NCBI GenBank assembly: GCA_023439545.1
Contig: JAEXNT010000041.1
Span: forward strand, 18,725 to 82,724
Reading direction: 5' to 3'
DNA length: 64,000 nucleotides
From: Bacillota bacterium
GTDB taxonomy: Bacteria > Bacillota > Clostridia > Acetivibrionales > DTU013
In this document: one piece after another, positions 27,270 to 35,283 of the stretch
Position numbering within the stretch: position 1 is the first letter of the stretch
Layout of the letters: every line of letters begins with the position of its first letter
Program-made: the position numbers and the translations under genes
The notes under the pieces: model-generated
What the model was told of the DNA's origin: nothing
Database searches by the model: none
Seen by the model: the letters and a program-made list of their open reading frames with translations, nothing else

Positions 27270-28073
27270 TCATTTGAATAAGAAGCTGCGCATTAAAGTA
27301 TTCACTGTTTCAGGTCGGTCTTGATTGGAATTGTGCCCCGCATTTTCAATCATATATAAGGTAATATTGCTATCCTCTTTTGCCCATGGCCCTGCAACCT
27401 TCTTTATATTGCCAAGGTTATCATCAGCGCCGCATAATAACAGTACCGGCTGCCTGAATCTGTATCCGGAATCCTCGTGCAGACAACTGACGATCATATC
27501 CATCATTACATCGACAAAAGTTTGTTTATCGAGCTTATTAAAACAACTGTAAATATAGTTCCTTACACTTTCATTATCTGCACTTGCCTTGGTCATCTGA
27601 ATTTTAAGCATTTCCCATGGATAACATGCAAAAATGTACCTTGAAGATTTGAGCATCATCCTTTCCATACCTGACAGTTTTCCAGTATTTCTGGTACAAT
27701 CGATCAACACCAGTTTTTCGACCAATTCCGGTGAATAATAGGCGATTTCCTGCGCTAAATTACCTCCCATCGATTGCCCGATCAAGGTTGCGTTGTCTAT
27801 GTGATACAGTTCATATAGCTTCCTGCAGTCGCTTATCATATCGGAGAACAGAAATCTCTTTCCGAGTTCTAATTTGGATAGACCATGCCCGCGGGCATCC
27901 CATGCGATAATATTATAAGTTGAATCAAATAAACCGAATTGCGCTTCAAACATAGTATGATCCATTCCTGCCCCGTGGAAAAACAGTACCCATTTGTCAC
28001 CGGAACCTTTCCTGTACCAATAGTGAATACTACAGCTCAGATTCTCCAGAAAAAGATGCCGTAACTCTTCCAT
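27270..28073 (-). CDS. Alpha/beta hydrolase
   Basis: 267 residues from ATG 28073 with AGGAGGG upstream (the open frame continues to 28094). Oxyanion motif FFHGAGMDHTMF, nucleophile elbow IGQSMGGN, acid in LLCGADDN and base in AGHNSNQDRPE. It is a soluble hydrolase of the broad esterase/lipase/peptidase group; the substrate cannot be told. It is separated by 224 bases from the GH39 gene downstream and may be the first gene of that region. Its upstream side borders the integrated element. Confidence 0.8.
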   Translation of the reverse strand: MEELRHLFLENLSCSIHYWYRKGSGDKWVLFFHGAGMDHTMFEAQFGLFDSTYNIIAWDARGHGLSKLELGKRFLFSDMISDCRKLYELYHIDNATLIGQSMGGNLAQEIAYYSPELVEKLVLIDCTRNTGKLSGMERMMLKSSRYIFACYPWEMLKIQMTKASADNESVRNYIYSCFNKLDKQTFVDVMMDMIVSCLHEDSGYRFRQPVLLLCGADDNLGNIKKVAGPWAKEDSNITLYMIENAGHNSNQDRPETVNTLMRSFLFK

Positions 28074-28243
28074 AAAATCAACCCTCCTCATCAATTACAC
28101 TCATGAGTTAAATTACTGCATATAACAAGAAAGGACAGTACTCCGTCTAAAACTAGCAACAGATTTTTAGAAGACCCACCGCAAAGAAAAGGTCACACCC
28201 GATATAAACGCCAGCAAACGCATAAAATTTTAATGTTAAAACG

Positions 28244-28274
28244 CTGAAAAGCCTTGCGGCGCAAGGCTTTTCAG
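28244..28274 (-). terminator. Original tRNA-Ser terminator, now cut off by the element
   Basis: A 14-bp perfect stem CTGAAAAGCCTTGC (28244-28257) and its inverse, with a GGC loop, 8 bases past the displaced tRNA 3' end. On the minus strand GCGTTTTAAC follows. Before integration it would have ended the tRNA-Ser(GCU) transcript. Confidence 0.6.
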
Positions 28275-28281
28275 ACAATTT

Positions 28282-28340
28282 TGGCGGAGAAGTGGGGATT
28301 CGAACCCCAGCTAGAGTTGCCCCTACTAACGGTTTAGCAA
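28282..28340 (-). repeat. Attachment site copy: displaced 3' part of tRNA-Ser(GCU)
   Basis: 59 bases identical to 41055-41113, from the CCA end back into the anticodon loop. No 5' half follows, so this is the tRNA end that the element replaced. Confidence 0.93.
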
Positions 28341-28477
28341 TGCGGTCACCCGCTTTTTCATCCTTTTAAAACTTTTAAAGTCTTTTATCAAACGATACAG
28401 AATAGCGGTTTTAGAAGTGCTTGCCTCGGAAATCGGTTTTCATTCTTTTGTTAAAGTTTATCAAGTTTTTGCTTCTT

Positions 28478-28501
28478 TTCTGTCCAAAATTCTGTCCAAA
28501 A
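28478..28501 (+). repeat. Putative integrase arm-binding sites, distal side
   Basis: Two exact tandem copies of TTCTGTCCAAAA (28478-28489, 28490-28501), about 140 bp from the attachment core. The other end has two copies of TTCTGTCTATTT. Paired direct repeats at both ends are typical arm sites of Tn916/lambda-like integrases. Confidence 0.55.
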
Positions 28502-28503
28502 AT

Positions 28504-28525
28504 AAAAAAGCATCCCTTAGGATGC
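28504..28525 (-). terminator. Terminator overlapping the stop of the cargo gene
   Basis: GCATCC (28510-28515) / GGATGC (28520-28525) with TTTTTT on the minus strand. The stop codon of the 28517-29476 gene lies in the loop. Confidence 0.75.
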
Positions 28526-29476
28526 TTCAGAAATGGCACGAGTTACATTGTTTTTCCAATTACTTGTGTGTTGAACTCTTATTATATCACTGCTATGAAT
28601 ATTAATTAATTCTGTGCGGCTCAGTTTACTAAATTCTTCCCAATCCTTCTTGAAAACATAGATAGCGTTTCCGTATCTCACATTCTCAAGTATAACCAAG
28701 CCATTCTGTAAAATTGCTCCGAAATAAAGACTAAATCTATTTCTCCCACGTATGTAGTTTCTTATGTTTAGGGTTTCAAAAAACTTAATTCTTTCTTCCA
28801 GATCCCCTTTATCTATATTTGAGGTGTTTCTAATAGTACCCAGTATCGCTGATGAAGCTCCTCTGACTCCTGGAGGTAGCAACTCCCAGTCTACATACAG
28901 TGTTTCGATATACTCCTCAGCAGTGGAATCTGCAGCGAATACATCACATATACCTACATTCTCCTGTAACACATTACAGTGATAAAGCAGGTCCTCTTCA
29001 AAATTAGTATCTTCTTTAGACAAGATCGTATCTATTGAAAATTTAAAAGTAAATAAATCGTTTGTCTGATCTATTAGTTCAATATTTATATTCAATAGTT
29101 GCGGTAAATAATAGTCTCTTTGATATACCTGCCTTGTCCAAGTTATGTCATGAGAGCCATTGCTCCAGTCACCGTAATTGGGCACCTCTGCCGTATAGCT
29201 TGCTGAAACCATAGGAAGATGCTTGAGCACTATTTCCCTTCCATTTACATTATATTTAGAATATCGCCCAGTTTCTTTCTCAGGGATCAATGATTCTTCG
29301 AATGATATAGAACCGGCATTTGCAGTTATGCCAATATGTTCATAAATACCAGATTCGATATCAGATAGGGGTATCTGCTTAGCACATCCTACAACTATAT
29401 CGCTTGATTCAATCATATCAAGCTTGCTCATTATTTCGATCGGTACCTTCCTAAAATTTTTCTTCCATCTTTTCAT
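28517..29476 (-). CDS. Unknown cargo protein at the element end
   Basis: 319 residues from ATG 29476, with AAGGAGGTGATATTTATT upstream (the open frame reaches 29527). Not recognised. It starts with a basic segment (MKRWKKNFRKVPIEIMSK), has no signal peptide or membrane helix, and is rich in Ile, Asn, Ser and aromatic residues (RDYYLPQLLNINIELID; RNRFSLYFGAILQNGLVILE). The base composition is more AT-rich than the chromosomal genes. It has its own terminator and lies between the integrase and the att site. That position typically carries accessory genes such as anti-phage functions in satellites and prophages. Any such role is inference from location only. Confidence 0.65.
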   Translation of the reverse strand: MKRWKKNFRKVPIEIMSKLDMIESSDIVVGCAKQIPLSDIESGIYEHIGITANAGSISFEESLIPEKETGRYSKYNVNGREIVLKHLPMVSASYTAEVPNYGDWSNGSHDITWTRQVYQRDYYLPQLLNINIELIDQTNDLFTFKFSIDTILSKEDTNFEEDLLYHCNVLQENVGICDVFAADSTAEEYIETLYVDWELLPPGVRGASSAILGTIRNTSNIDKGDLEERIKFFETLNIRNYIRGRNRFSLYFGAILQNGLVILENVRYGNAIYVFKKDWEEFSKLSRTELINIHSSDIIRVQHTSNWKNNVTRAISEAS

Positions 29477-29558
29477 AATAAATATCACCTCCTTTCCTTT
29501 ATGTAAAATTATATCACTATAAGTCATAAAATGTTATGTTTTTACCAGAATATTTTCC

Positions 29559-29594
29559 AAAAAAAGAGCTCGCCATTATGACGAGCTCTTTTTT
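29559..29594. terminator. Bidirectional terminator after the integrase gene
   Basis: AAAAAGAGCTCG and CGAGCTCTTTTT (29560-29593) form a 12-bp stem with T tracts on both strands. The integrase stop lies in the loop. Confidence 0.85.
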
Positions 29595-30754
29595 GTTTCC
29601 CTCTTCTTTTTATTTACTGCCGCCTCAAACAGCTTTGCCGCCTGCCGGTCCCGACTCTCCACAGCATGTGCATATATATTTGCTGTCGTTGTGGGTTTTG
29701 AGTGCCCCAGTCTTTTGGCCACTGTGGGAATATCCATGCCCTGACTAATTAGATATGTTCCACTCGTATGCCGTAGGCCGTGAAAGTTCAAATGAGAGAG
29801 GTTATGCCTTTCAAGAAATTCTGGAAACCAATCAGAAGGTTTATTAGGATTCATCGGTTTCCCGTTCCATCTTATAAATAAGCGGTTGGTATCCTGGCAT
29901 AAAAATCCCTTGCTCTGCTGATCGGCTTTGTATTCCACCAGTAGCTTGATTAACGAAGCGTTCACAGAGATCTTGCGATAGCTGCTTGGATTTTTTGGGC
30001 ATTTCGTGAAAGTACCCATTCCAGGGAGGTATTGGCTGGCCTGACGCACTGAAACAATTCTATTTTCAATGTCAATATCCTTCCATTCCAGACCCATAAT
30101 TTCGCCCATTCTTGCCCCGGTTATAAAAGCAAGCATGATGATTGCTCTATATTTTATATCTTCCTTTGAAAGAGCTTCGAGCATTTCCTCGATCTGTTTT
30201 TCCTCATAGAACTTCGCTTGATGTTGTTGTACTCTCGGAGCATCCACACGCCTCGCCGGGTTCGTTCCCTTGAGAACTCCCCACTTTATTGCCTTTTCAA
30301 AAATAGCACTTATAAGTCTATGATGATGTAGTATTGTCTGATCAGAAAGCGGCCCACACTTCTTTTCCTCGGTTATACCTTCCACCGTTATGCTCATGTA
30401 CTTATGGTCCTTCCGGAGACCATTATAAAACTCGATCAGATCCAGCGGCCTTATTTTCTCCAGTTTCTTATCTCCGAAAGCCTTGTATATTCTGGCTTCA
30501 AGCAGTTGTTTGTATCTATATACAGTTTTCGGTGCAAGCTCAACCTCAGCGTAGTCCTTCAACCAGCGTTTTGCAAACTCCTTGAATGTAACCTTCGAGG
30601 GCTGCTCAAAGTCTCCGCTATCCACATCGGTAATAAACTTTGCCATGAGCTTCTCGGCCTCGCGGTCGGTTTTAGCCTTAACATATGTTGATTCATCCCG
30701 GTACCTGAGCCGATAGTACCCTTCTCTAAGCTTTGTTATGTTTCCGGCCATCAT
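29576..30754 (-). CDS. int: Tyrosine site-specific integrase
   Basis: About 392 residues. It inserts and excises the element at the tRNA-Ser site. The N-terminal arm-binding domain (residues 1-60) has an AP2-like pattern, followed by a SAM-like core-binding domain (TFKEFAKRWLKDYAEVELAP). The catalytic domain has R in ITGARMGEIMGL, H-x-x-R in FHGLRHTSGTYL, a downstream H in RLGHSKPTTT and the nucleophile tyrosine in ANIYAHAVE. Three ATG codons in a row (30757, 30754, 30751) follow AAGGAG; I chose the middle one by spacing. All catalytic residues are intact, so the enzyme is probably active. Confidence 0.95.
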   Translation of the reverse strand: MMAGNITKLREGYYRLRYRDESTYVKAKTDREAEKLMAKFITDVDSGDFEQPSKVTFKEFAKRWLKDYAEVELAPKTVYRYKQLLEARIYKAFGDKKLEKIRPLDLIEFYNGLRKDHKYMSITVEGITEEKKCGPLSDQTILHHHRLISAIFEKAIKWGVLKGTNPARRVDAPRVQQHQAKFYEEKQIEEMLEALSKEDIKYRAIIMLAFITGARMGEIMGLEWKDIDIENRIVSVRQASQYLPGMGTFTKCPKNPSSYRKISVNASLIKLLVEYKADQQSKGFLCQDTNRLFIRWNGKPMNPNKPSDWFPEFLERHNLSHLNFHGLRHTSGTYLISQGMDIPTVAKRLGHSKPTTTANIYAHAVESRDRQAAKLFEAAVNKKKRETKKSSS

Positions 30755-30797
30755 CATCAACTCCTTTTAAAAAGGCGGCTACATGCCGCCTCCTAAC

Positions 30798-30968
30798 TTA
30801 TATTGATACCTTTATGTAGGTTAATTCCAATGCACTAATTGCTAATTTTGCCGCATTGTCACCGGCTGCACACCTTATTTCTTCAACAAACCGTAAGTAC
30901 TCGTCTTGTGTAGCTGTACGTGCAAAATCAAGAAGATTCATTGCCATTTCAACGTAGTTATCACTCAT
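30798..30968 (-). CDS. Small unknown protein next to the integrase
   Basis: 56 residues from ATG 30968, nine bases after AGGAGG; an ATG six bases earlier is an alternative. Predicted to be mostly helical and acidic (SDNYVEMAMNLLDFARTATQ, then DEYLRFVEEIRCAAGDNA). No family known to me. It lies 43 bases before the integrase and is probably co-transcribed with it, so it may influence recombination or regulation. Confidence 0.6.
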   Translation of the reverse strand: MSDNYVEMAMNLLDFARTATQDEYLRFVEEIRCAAGDNAAKLAISALELTYIKVSI

Positions 30969-31046
30969 AAACATTAGCCTCCTGTCCTGCATGTGACCTG
31001 GCAGCATGAAATATTTACTGTCGGCCTTATCTTTGGTTGATCGTCC

Positions 31047-31155
31047 TTGCCGGAGGCTCCAGGCTATGCTATAATTAAAGCGAAGCTGAGCCGCAAGGCT
31101 TTGTCTTTTGGGGAGGAATCCGGGGTCTCTTGGTGGGGATCGGGTTCCTTTTTAT
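31047..31155 (+). ncRNA. Candidate small RNA with own promoter and terminator
   Basis: Plus-strand promoter TTGCCG (31047-31052), 17 bp, TATAAT (31070-31075), so transcription would start near 31082. The transcript has an AGCC-GCAA-GGCT hairpin (31089-31100). It ends in the stem GGAATCCG (31115-31122) / CGGGTTCC (31141-31148), followed by TTTTTATTG. No good reading frame with a ribosome binding site fits in the 75 nt. The 3' end overlaps the last bases of the leftward RHH gene in antisense. Confidence 0.4.
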
Positions 31156-31304
31156 TGTTTTTTCTTTTCGGACAATTCTTTTGATAAAACCATCGAGATG
31201 TACGCATTTACCGATATTCCGTATTCACCAGCTTTCTCCGATATTTTGTTTGCCAAATCCTCTTTTAGTCTCAAGGTAATTTGGGTCTTTTTAAGTGAAC
31301 TCAC
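31152..31304 (-). CDS. Ribbon-helix-helix regulator (leftward)
   Basis: 50 residues starting with GTG at 31304, preceded by AAGGAGGTGAATCATA. The sequence KKTQITLRLKEDLANKIS, then GISVNAYISMVLSKEL, is a complete MetJ/Arc-type RHH domain: a beta strand with alternating T-Q-I-T-L-R, then two helices. Such proteins bind palindromic operators as dimers. It faces a second RHH gene, with shared operator-like sequence between them, and its own promoter is overlapped by those sites, so self-repression is likely. Confidence 0.8.
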   Translation of the reverse strand: MSSLKKTQITLRLKEDLANKISEKAGEYGISVNAYISMVLSKELSEKKKQ

Positions 31305-31392
31305 TATGATTCACCTCCTTAAAAATATTGTACAATGAATTCACTGTGAAGTCAATATGAATCTTAATTACTTCAATGTGAGGTGGTATAAT
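31300..31392. promoter_or_regulatory. Divergent promoters with an array of RHH operator motifs
   Basis: Leftward promoter: TTGACT (31350-31355), 17 bp, TACAAT (31327-31332). Rightward promoter: TATAAT at 31387-31392 with weak -35 TTAATT (31364-31369). The decamer TTCANTGTGA recurs as TTCACTGTGA (31340-31349), GTCAATATGA (31351-31360) and TTCAATGTGA (31372-31381), and as CTCACTATGA (31300-31309) over the leftward start codon. Spacings of 11 and 21 bp place the central three on one helix face. TTCAC-T-GTGAA is itself a dyad. Confidence 0.65.
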
Positions 31393-31417
31393 AGTATAAA
31401 AAACTTGGGAGGCCACT

Positions 31418-31597
31418 ATGGCGACTGATAAAAGGCAGTTTACCCTCCGTCTCCAGGATGAGAACTTCGATAAAATTAAGTACCTTGCTGACAAAAACAA
31501 GCGATCCATAGCCATGCAAATAGAGTTTCTCATAGAGCAGTACATAGAAGATTACGAGAAGCAGCACGGCCAAATTATCTGCGATTCCGATAAATAG
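31418..31597 (+). CDS. Ribbon-helix-helix (Arc-like) regulator (rightward)
   Basis: 59 residues; ATG 31418 with TTGGGAGG upstream. The sequence DKRQFTLRLQDENFDKIKYL, then NKRSIAMQIEFLIEQYIEDY, is the Arc/MetJ fold: Q-F-T-L-R-L strand, helix A, then the N-K-R-S start of helix B. It is the only rightward protein gene in the element. With the divergent RHH gene it forms a two-repressor arrangement like a lysis-lysogeny or island-induction switch; which gene maintains dormancy cannot be told from sequence. Confidence 0.8.
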   Translation: MATDKRQFTLRLQDENFDKIKYLADKNKRSIAMQIEFLIEQYIEDYEKQHGQIICDSDK

Positions 31598-31605
31598 TAT
31601 TTGAT

Positions 31606-31638
31606 TGTGGATAAAGTTATGCACAACCCTGTTGATAA
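31606..31638. other. Cluster of DnaA-box-like 9-mers
   Basis: TGTGGATAA (31606-31614, exact reversed box) and TTATGCACA (31617-31625, fits TTATNCACA) are followed by TGTTGATAA (31630-31638, one mismatch). The rest of the 239-bp gap to 31836 has no gene that I can support. Three boxes in 33 bp suggest a replication origin or DnaA-controlled site of the element. Confidence 0.5.
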
Positions 31639-31836
31639 GTGGCTGGTTACGAATAATTTATTATTTATGTTTACCGCTTGTTTGCTCCAAAACAGGCTCT
31701 ATTTGCCCTCGAATCCTTCAAAGGTAATAGCATACATTTTCATCCGTATGGTCTATAAGTCGAAAACAGAATCGTTCCCAGAGGTGTACAAGAGTTTTCG
31801 GGGAGGACAGTACCCCCTCCCCGGCGTTTCACACTC

Positions 31837-32640
31837 TTAGCCCTGTTCGTCCAGCAAGGTAATAGTCTTGGCTTCGGTCCCGTCCACATCGATCGATCCC
31901 TGGTATGTCAAGTAACCGGCCTTTTCAACTCTAACCGGCTCGTTGATACCTGTGGGAACGTTATTGAACACAGCCACACCATTCGCGTCGGTAACCTTCG
32001 AGATCCCGTCGAATGTTACCGTAGCACCTGCTACAATAGACGACATATCGTCATGCACTGTGAAAGTAACAGTCTGTCCGTCTGCCTTCTGCAGCCAGAT
32101 CTGATACGGGTATGTTTCTGAATTGGTCCGGTCGAACGTCGCGGGATCAATGGTCCCGGAGAACTGCACAGACGGCACGATCTCTTCATCCTTTTTGAAA
32201 GCAGCCTGTAGTGCACCATCGCCGAGCGCATTTTTGACGACTATGATAAGGTCTTTGCCTTCCCTGTTCTGACCCACATACGCGACATTCTTCAAGTAAC
32301 TATTTTTCAGGTTCACAGTCCTCGTAAGTTTAGAGAATGTGGCATTGGTGTCGTCCAGAGACATTCCGGCGTAGAACTTTTGCAGGTTTGCTTTGTCAAG
32401 CTTCAGTGCATTGACTGTGAGCTGCGGGGCTATCTTGATGAGATCAATAGCACCCTTGACAGGAGCAATGTCACCGTCAGCCTCATGCTGCCGGAACTCC
32501 GCGTTGTCGTTGAACTCTCCGCCGTCTTTGGTTGCGCCTACGCACGCCTCATCCAGCTCACCGTAGTTAAAATATACTGCTCCGGGCCCCAGATACTCTT
32601 TTGTGGGTTCACCGAGGGGAGCGTTTCCCTTTATACTCAT
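31837..32640 (-). CDS. Major tail protein-like, with C-terminal Ig/PEGA-like domain
   Basis: 267 residues from ATG 32640 (AGGAGTG six bases before). Residues 1-180 resemble siphophage major tail (tube) proteins: 'GAVYFNYGELDEACVGATKDGGEFNDNAEF', 'DGDIAPVKGA', 'PQLTVNALKL' are in the usual order. Residues 190-265 are a separate beta-sandwich (TVTFTVHDDMSSIVAGATVT, DANGVAVFNNVPTG, VEKAGYLTYQGSI) like carboxypeptidase-regulatory/PEGA folds, often displayed on the virion surface. It lies after, not before, the tape measure gene, the reverse of the usual tail order. Confidence 0.7.
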   Translation of the reverse strand: MSIKGNAPLGEPTKEYLGPGAVYFNYGELDEACVGATKDGGEFNDNAEFRQHEADGDIAPVKGAIDLIKIAPQLTVNALKLDKANLQKFYAGMSLDDTNATFSKLTRTVNLKNSYLKNVAYVGQNREGKDLIIVVKNALGDGALQAAFKKDEEIVPSVQFSGTIDPATFDRTNSETYPYQIWLQKADGQTVTFTVHDDMSSIVAGATVTFDGISKVTDANGVAVFNNVPTGINEPVRVEKAGYLTYQGSIDVDGTEAKTITLLDEQG

Positions 32641-32735
32641 ACGTATCACTCCTATTGTTTTGGCAGTTTTTCATTCGCTGGCTGCAAACAGGTTGAGCAT
32701 GCTCTTTATTCCGTCCCACACTCAAGACGGTGTGT

Positions 32736-35279
32736 TTATAGCCTTAGGCCTGTATTAGTCCTTATCACACTGACTAGTTGCGCACCTAACTCATTGATGG
32801 CTTGTCGATTTAAAAGCGTAGGGTAATTGACGTTTACAACGATCCCAGCCGAATTGCCATTTAGCGGCGTCACCCGCGCACCTCTCTGGAAGTCAAGAAT
32901 CTCTGGGCCATTCTCGCCGACAATGGCAGCGCCAGAGCGCTGCACTACTCCGCCGGTTGCCATACCCGGCAGTACACCGCCACCACCGGAGCCGCCGCCA
33001 CCACCGGAGCTTCCTCCACTCATACCGCCGCCCGATCCTGATGCTGAAGAGTTAAGAGATTCAGCAATTTTAGCAGCCTGTATTTTCGCATTAGTAACAT
33101 CCTGAATAGCCTTGATCTCCGCGTCTGCCTTTTTCTTGATAAGCTCAATTTCCTTGTTTATCTCGTCCTGAGCTGCTTTGAGCTTATCAGCTTCTGTTTT
33201 CTTCTTGGCATCGGCTTCCTCCTGGAGCTTCGCCGTATATCTGTCAAGCCATCCATCCATAGAGGCGGACTCTTTATCGATCCTGTTTTTAGCTGCCGTA
33301 TATTTTGCATTTTCAGCGTTTTCCTTCTCGATCCTCTCAGCCTGTATCACCTTGATGTTTTCATCGAGCTTCTTCTGAAGCAAGGCCTTCTCATCGTTCA
33401 GGCTCTGCTCAAGGCGTTTCTTTTGCTCTTCAAAGGCAGCCTGCTCAATTGCTTTTTTATTATCAGCTGAGTTTTGAACGTTTGCTATGCTCTGCTCTAA
33501 GGCTGCAATCTCAGACTCACGCTGCTGCAATACCTTCTGCCTCTCAAGGTCTGCCAGAAAATCGGTCAATTCTTTTTGTAAAGACTTGCGTTTTTCGGCG
33601 TCTGTCTCGGTTGCTAAAGCCGCCTCTAGCTGAAGCCGCTTTTCGAGGTTACGCTGTTCTTCGGCCAGCTTGTTTTCTTCATCTGTTTGGCCTTTGATCG
33701 CATCAATCTGTGCCTTGAGAGCTTGAATCTTCTCTGCCTTTTCAATATCAATAGAGCGAAGATTGGCCTCGTATTCATCGTCCAGAAGTTTAATCTTCTC
33801 GTCATAGGCTTCTGTGGCAAGCTCGACTTCCTTGTCATAGGCTTCGCGTGCTATATCTGTCTTGCTCTCGGTCTTTTCCTCGTAAACGCCATACTCCTTC
33901 TGAATAAGGTCAATTGCCTTACTGTGTTCATCCTCTAAAGCCTGTTTACGCTTTTGTATACTATCGTTCAGGGCTTTTTCCTTTGCTTTGGCTCCGTCAA
34001 TGGCCGCGCTTAGCTCTTTATCTATCAGATCGATGTTTTTGTTGTAGACAGACGTTGCCAGATCAAGTTCATTTTTCTTGGCATCAGCTAACGCCTGGTA
34101 CTTCGATTTCGTGGCGGCTATCGCTGCGTCTCTATCGGCCTCTACCATTTTTATCATTTGCTTTGCCGCATCTTCCGTCTTTCCGAAAAGGGTACTCACG
34201 AAGGTACCAACAGCTGAAAACACCGTTTCAAGCCCAGAGAATAATTTCGTTACCACACCGAATACCATCTCGATCACAGGCGATAAAGCTTTTATCGCCG
34301 CAGTCAGTCCAGGCATAATGGATGCAATTACTTTGGAAAGCAGATTTATTAGAGGTGTCAGCCCGCTTTTTATAATCATTACTACCAGGTCGAGTAACGG
34401 GGACAAAATAGGCATAAGGGCATCAAGTAGTTTAACGAGAGGCGGCAGAAGCGTTTTGATCATATCTGTGAGAACCGGCGCCATCTTCTGCATAAGCGGC
34501 TTGATTATATCCATGAGCGGCGGCAGGAAGGAAATAAGCTGCTTAATTACATCATCTAGCATCGGCATGAGTGGAGCAAGCGCCTGATTCATTAGCCCGC
34601 CCAGTCCTTTCTGTAACTGCTCTACGCTGTCGCCGAAAGCTTCACCGGCATCCACAGCCTCATCGGACATTACAAGCCCGAGATCATGCGCCTGTTTTCT
34701 TAGCTGTTCCACACTGTCTGCACCGGCATTGAGTAGTGGGCCAAGTTCCATACTGGACCGTCCGAGCAGGTCATTAGCCAGTGACGCCCTCCTTGTAGTA
34801 TCATCAACACCCTGCAGAGCTTTGACTGTTTCCTCAAACAGCTGTTGCTGTGATTTCATGGAGCCATCGGAGTTTTTTACGCTTACTCCAAGCTCGTCAA
34901 AAGCACTCGAACCTTCAACAGCTTTATCTGCCAGAGCTTTCATCCCCATGGACATATTATCAATGCTCGTACCGTTTTGACCGAGGATATAATCCCACTC
35001 CTGGAAGCTCTGTTTTGACATGCCCATCTTCTGAGACATATCGGATATGCGGCTGGAAGCATCCGAACTATTCTTCGCTAAAGCCATTACTCCAGCTCCG
35101 GCCGCAGCCATACCAGTAACAAGGACAGTACCAGCTTTTAACGCTTTACTCCCCATATCCGCAAGCTTACTTCCTACGGACTGGCCCTTTTTGTCGATGT
35201 TGTCTAGTTGCTGCTCAGTTTCCTTACCGCCCTGAATCATGACCGAGCCAAACATCCTGAAAATTTCTATGCCGCTCAT
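32736..35279 (-). CDS. Phage tail tape measure protein
   Basis: 847 residues, AAAGGTGTGATGTT before ATG. The N-terminus has the hydrophobic helix LKAGTVLVTGMAAAGAGVMA and the TMP-type segment DMSQKMGMSKQSFQEWDYIL. Residues 235-360 are strongly hydrophobic amphipathic repeats rich in Leu-Pro-Met. Residues 370-750 are coiled coil (DEYEANLRSIDIEKAEKIQA). The end has a Gly/Ser hinge and GMATGGVVQRSGAAIVGENG, the standard TP901-type finish. It would set a tail of roughly 120-130 nm by the usual rule of 0.15 nm per residue. No frameshifted chaperone gene is visible upstream. Confidence 0.9.
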   Translation of the reverse strand: MSGIEIFRMFGSVMIQGGKETEQQLDNIDKKGQSVGSKLADMGSKALKAGTVLVTGMAAAGAGVMALAKNSSDASSRISDMSQKMGMSKQSFQEWDYILGQNGTSIDNMSMGMKALADKAVEGSSAFDELGVSVKNSDGSMKSQQQLFEETVKALQGVDDTTRRASLANDLLGRSSMELGPLLNAGADSVEQLRKQAHDLGLVMSDEAVDAGEAFGDSVEQLQKGLGGLMNQALAPLMPMLDDVIKQLISFLPPLMDIIKPLMQKMAPVLTDMIKTLLPPLVKLLDALMPILSPLLDLVVMIIKSGLTPLINLLSKVIASIMPGLTAAIKALSPVIEMVFGVVTKLFSGLETVFSAVGTFVSTLFGKTEDAAKQMIKMVEADRDAAIAATKSKYQALADAKKNELDLATSVYNKNIDLIDKELSAAIDGAKAKEKALNDSIQKRKQALEDEHSKAIDLIQKEYGVYEEKTESKTDIAREAYDKEVELATEAYDEKIKLLDDEYEANLRSIDIEKAEKIQALKAQIDAIKGQTDEENKLAEEQRNLEKRLQLEAALATETDAEKRKSLQKELTDFLADLERQKVLQQRESEIAALEQSIANVQNSADNKKAIEQAAFEEQKKRLEQSLNDEKALLQKKLDENIKVIQAERIEKENAENAKYTAAKNRIDKESASMDGWLDRYTAKLQEEADAKKKTEADKLKAAQDEINKEIELIKKKADAEIKAIQDVTNAKIQAAKIAESLNSSASGSGGGMSGGSSGGGGGSGGGGVLPGMATGGVVQRSGAAIVGENGPEILDFQRGARVTPLNGNSAGIVVNVNYPTLLNRQAINELGAQLVSVIRTNTGLRL

Positions 35280-35283
35280 AACA

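Noticed and set aside
28417..28609. Two short plus-strand frames near the left att site
   Set aside because: No ribosome binding site, and they cover the arm repeats, the terminator and the end of the cargo gene.
31108..31338. 76-residue plus-strand frame
   Set aside because: It is the antisense of the leftward RHH gene, which has a strong ribosome binding site and a complete domain.
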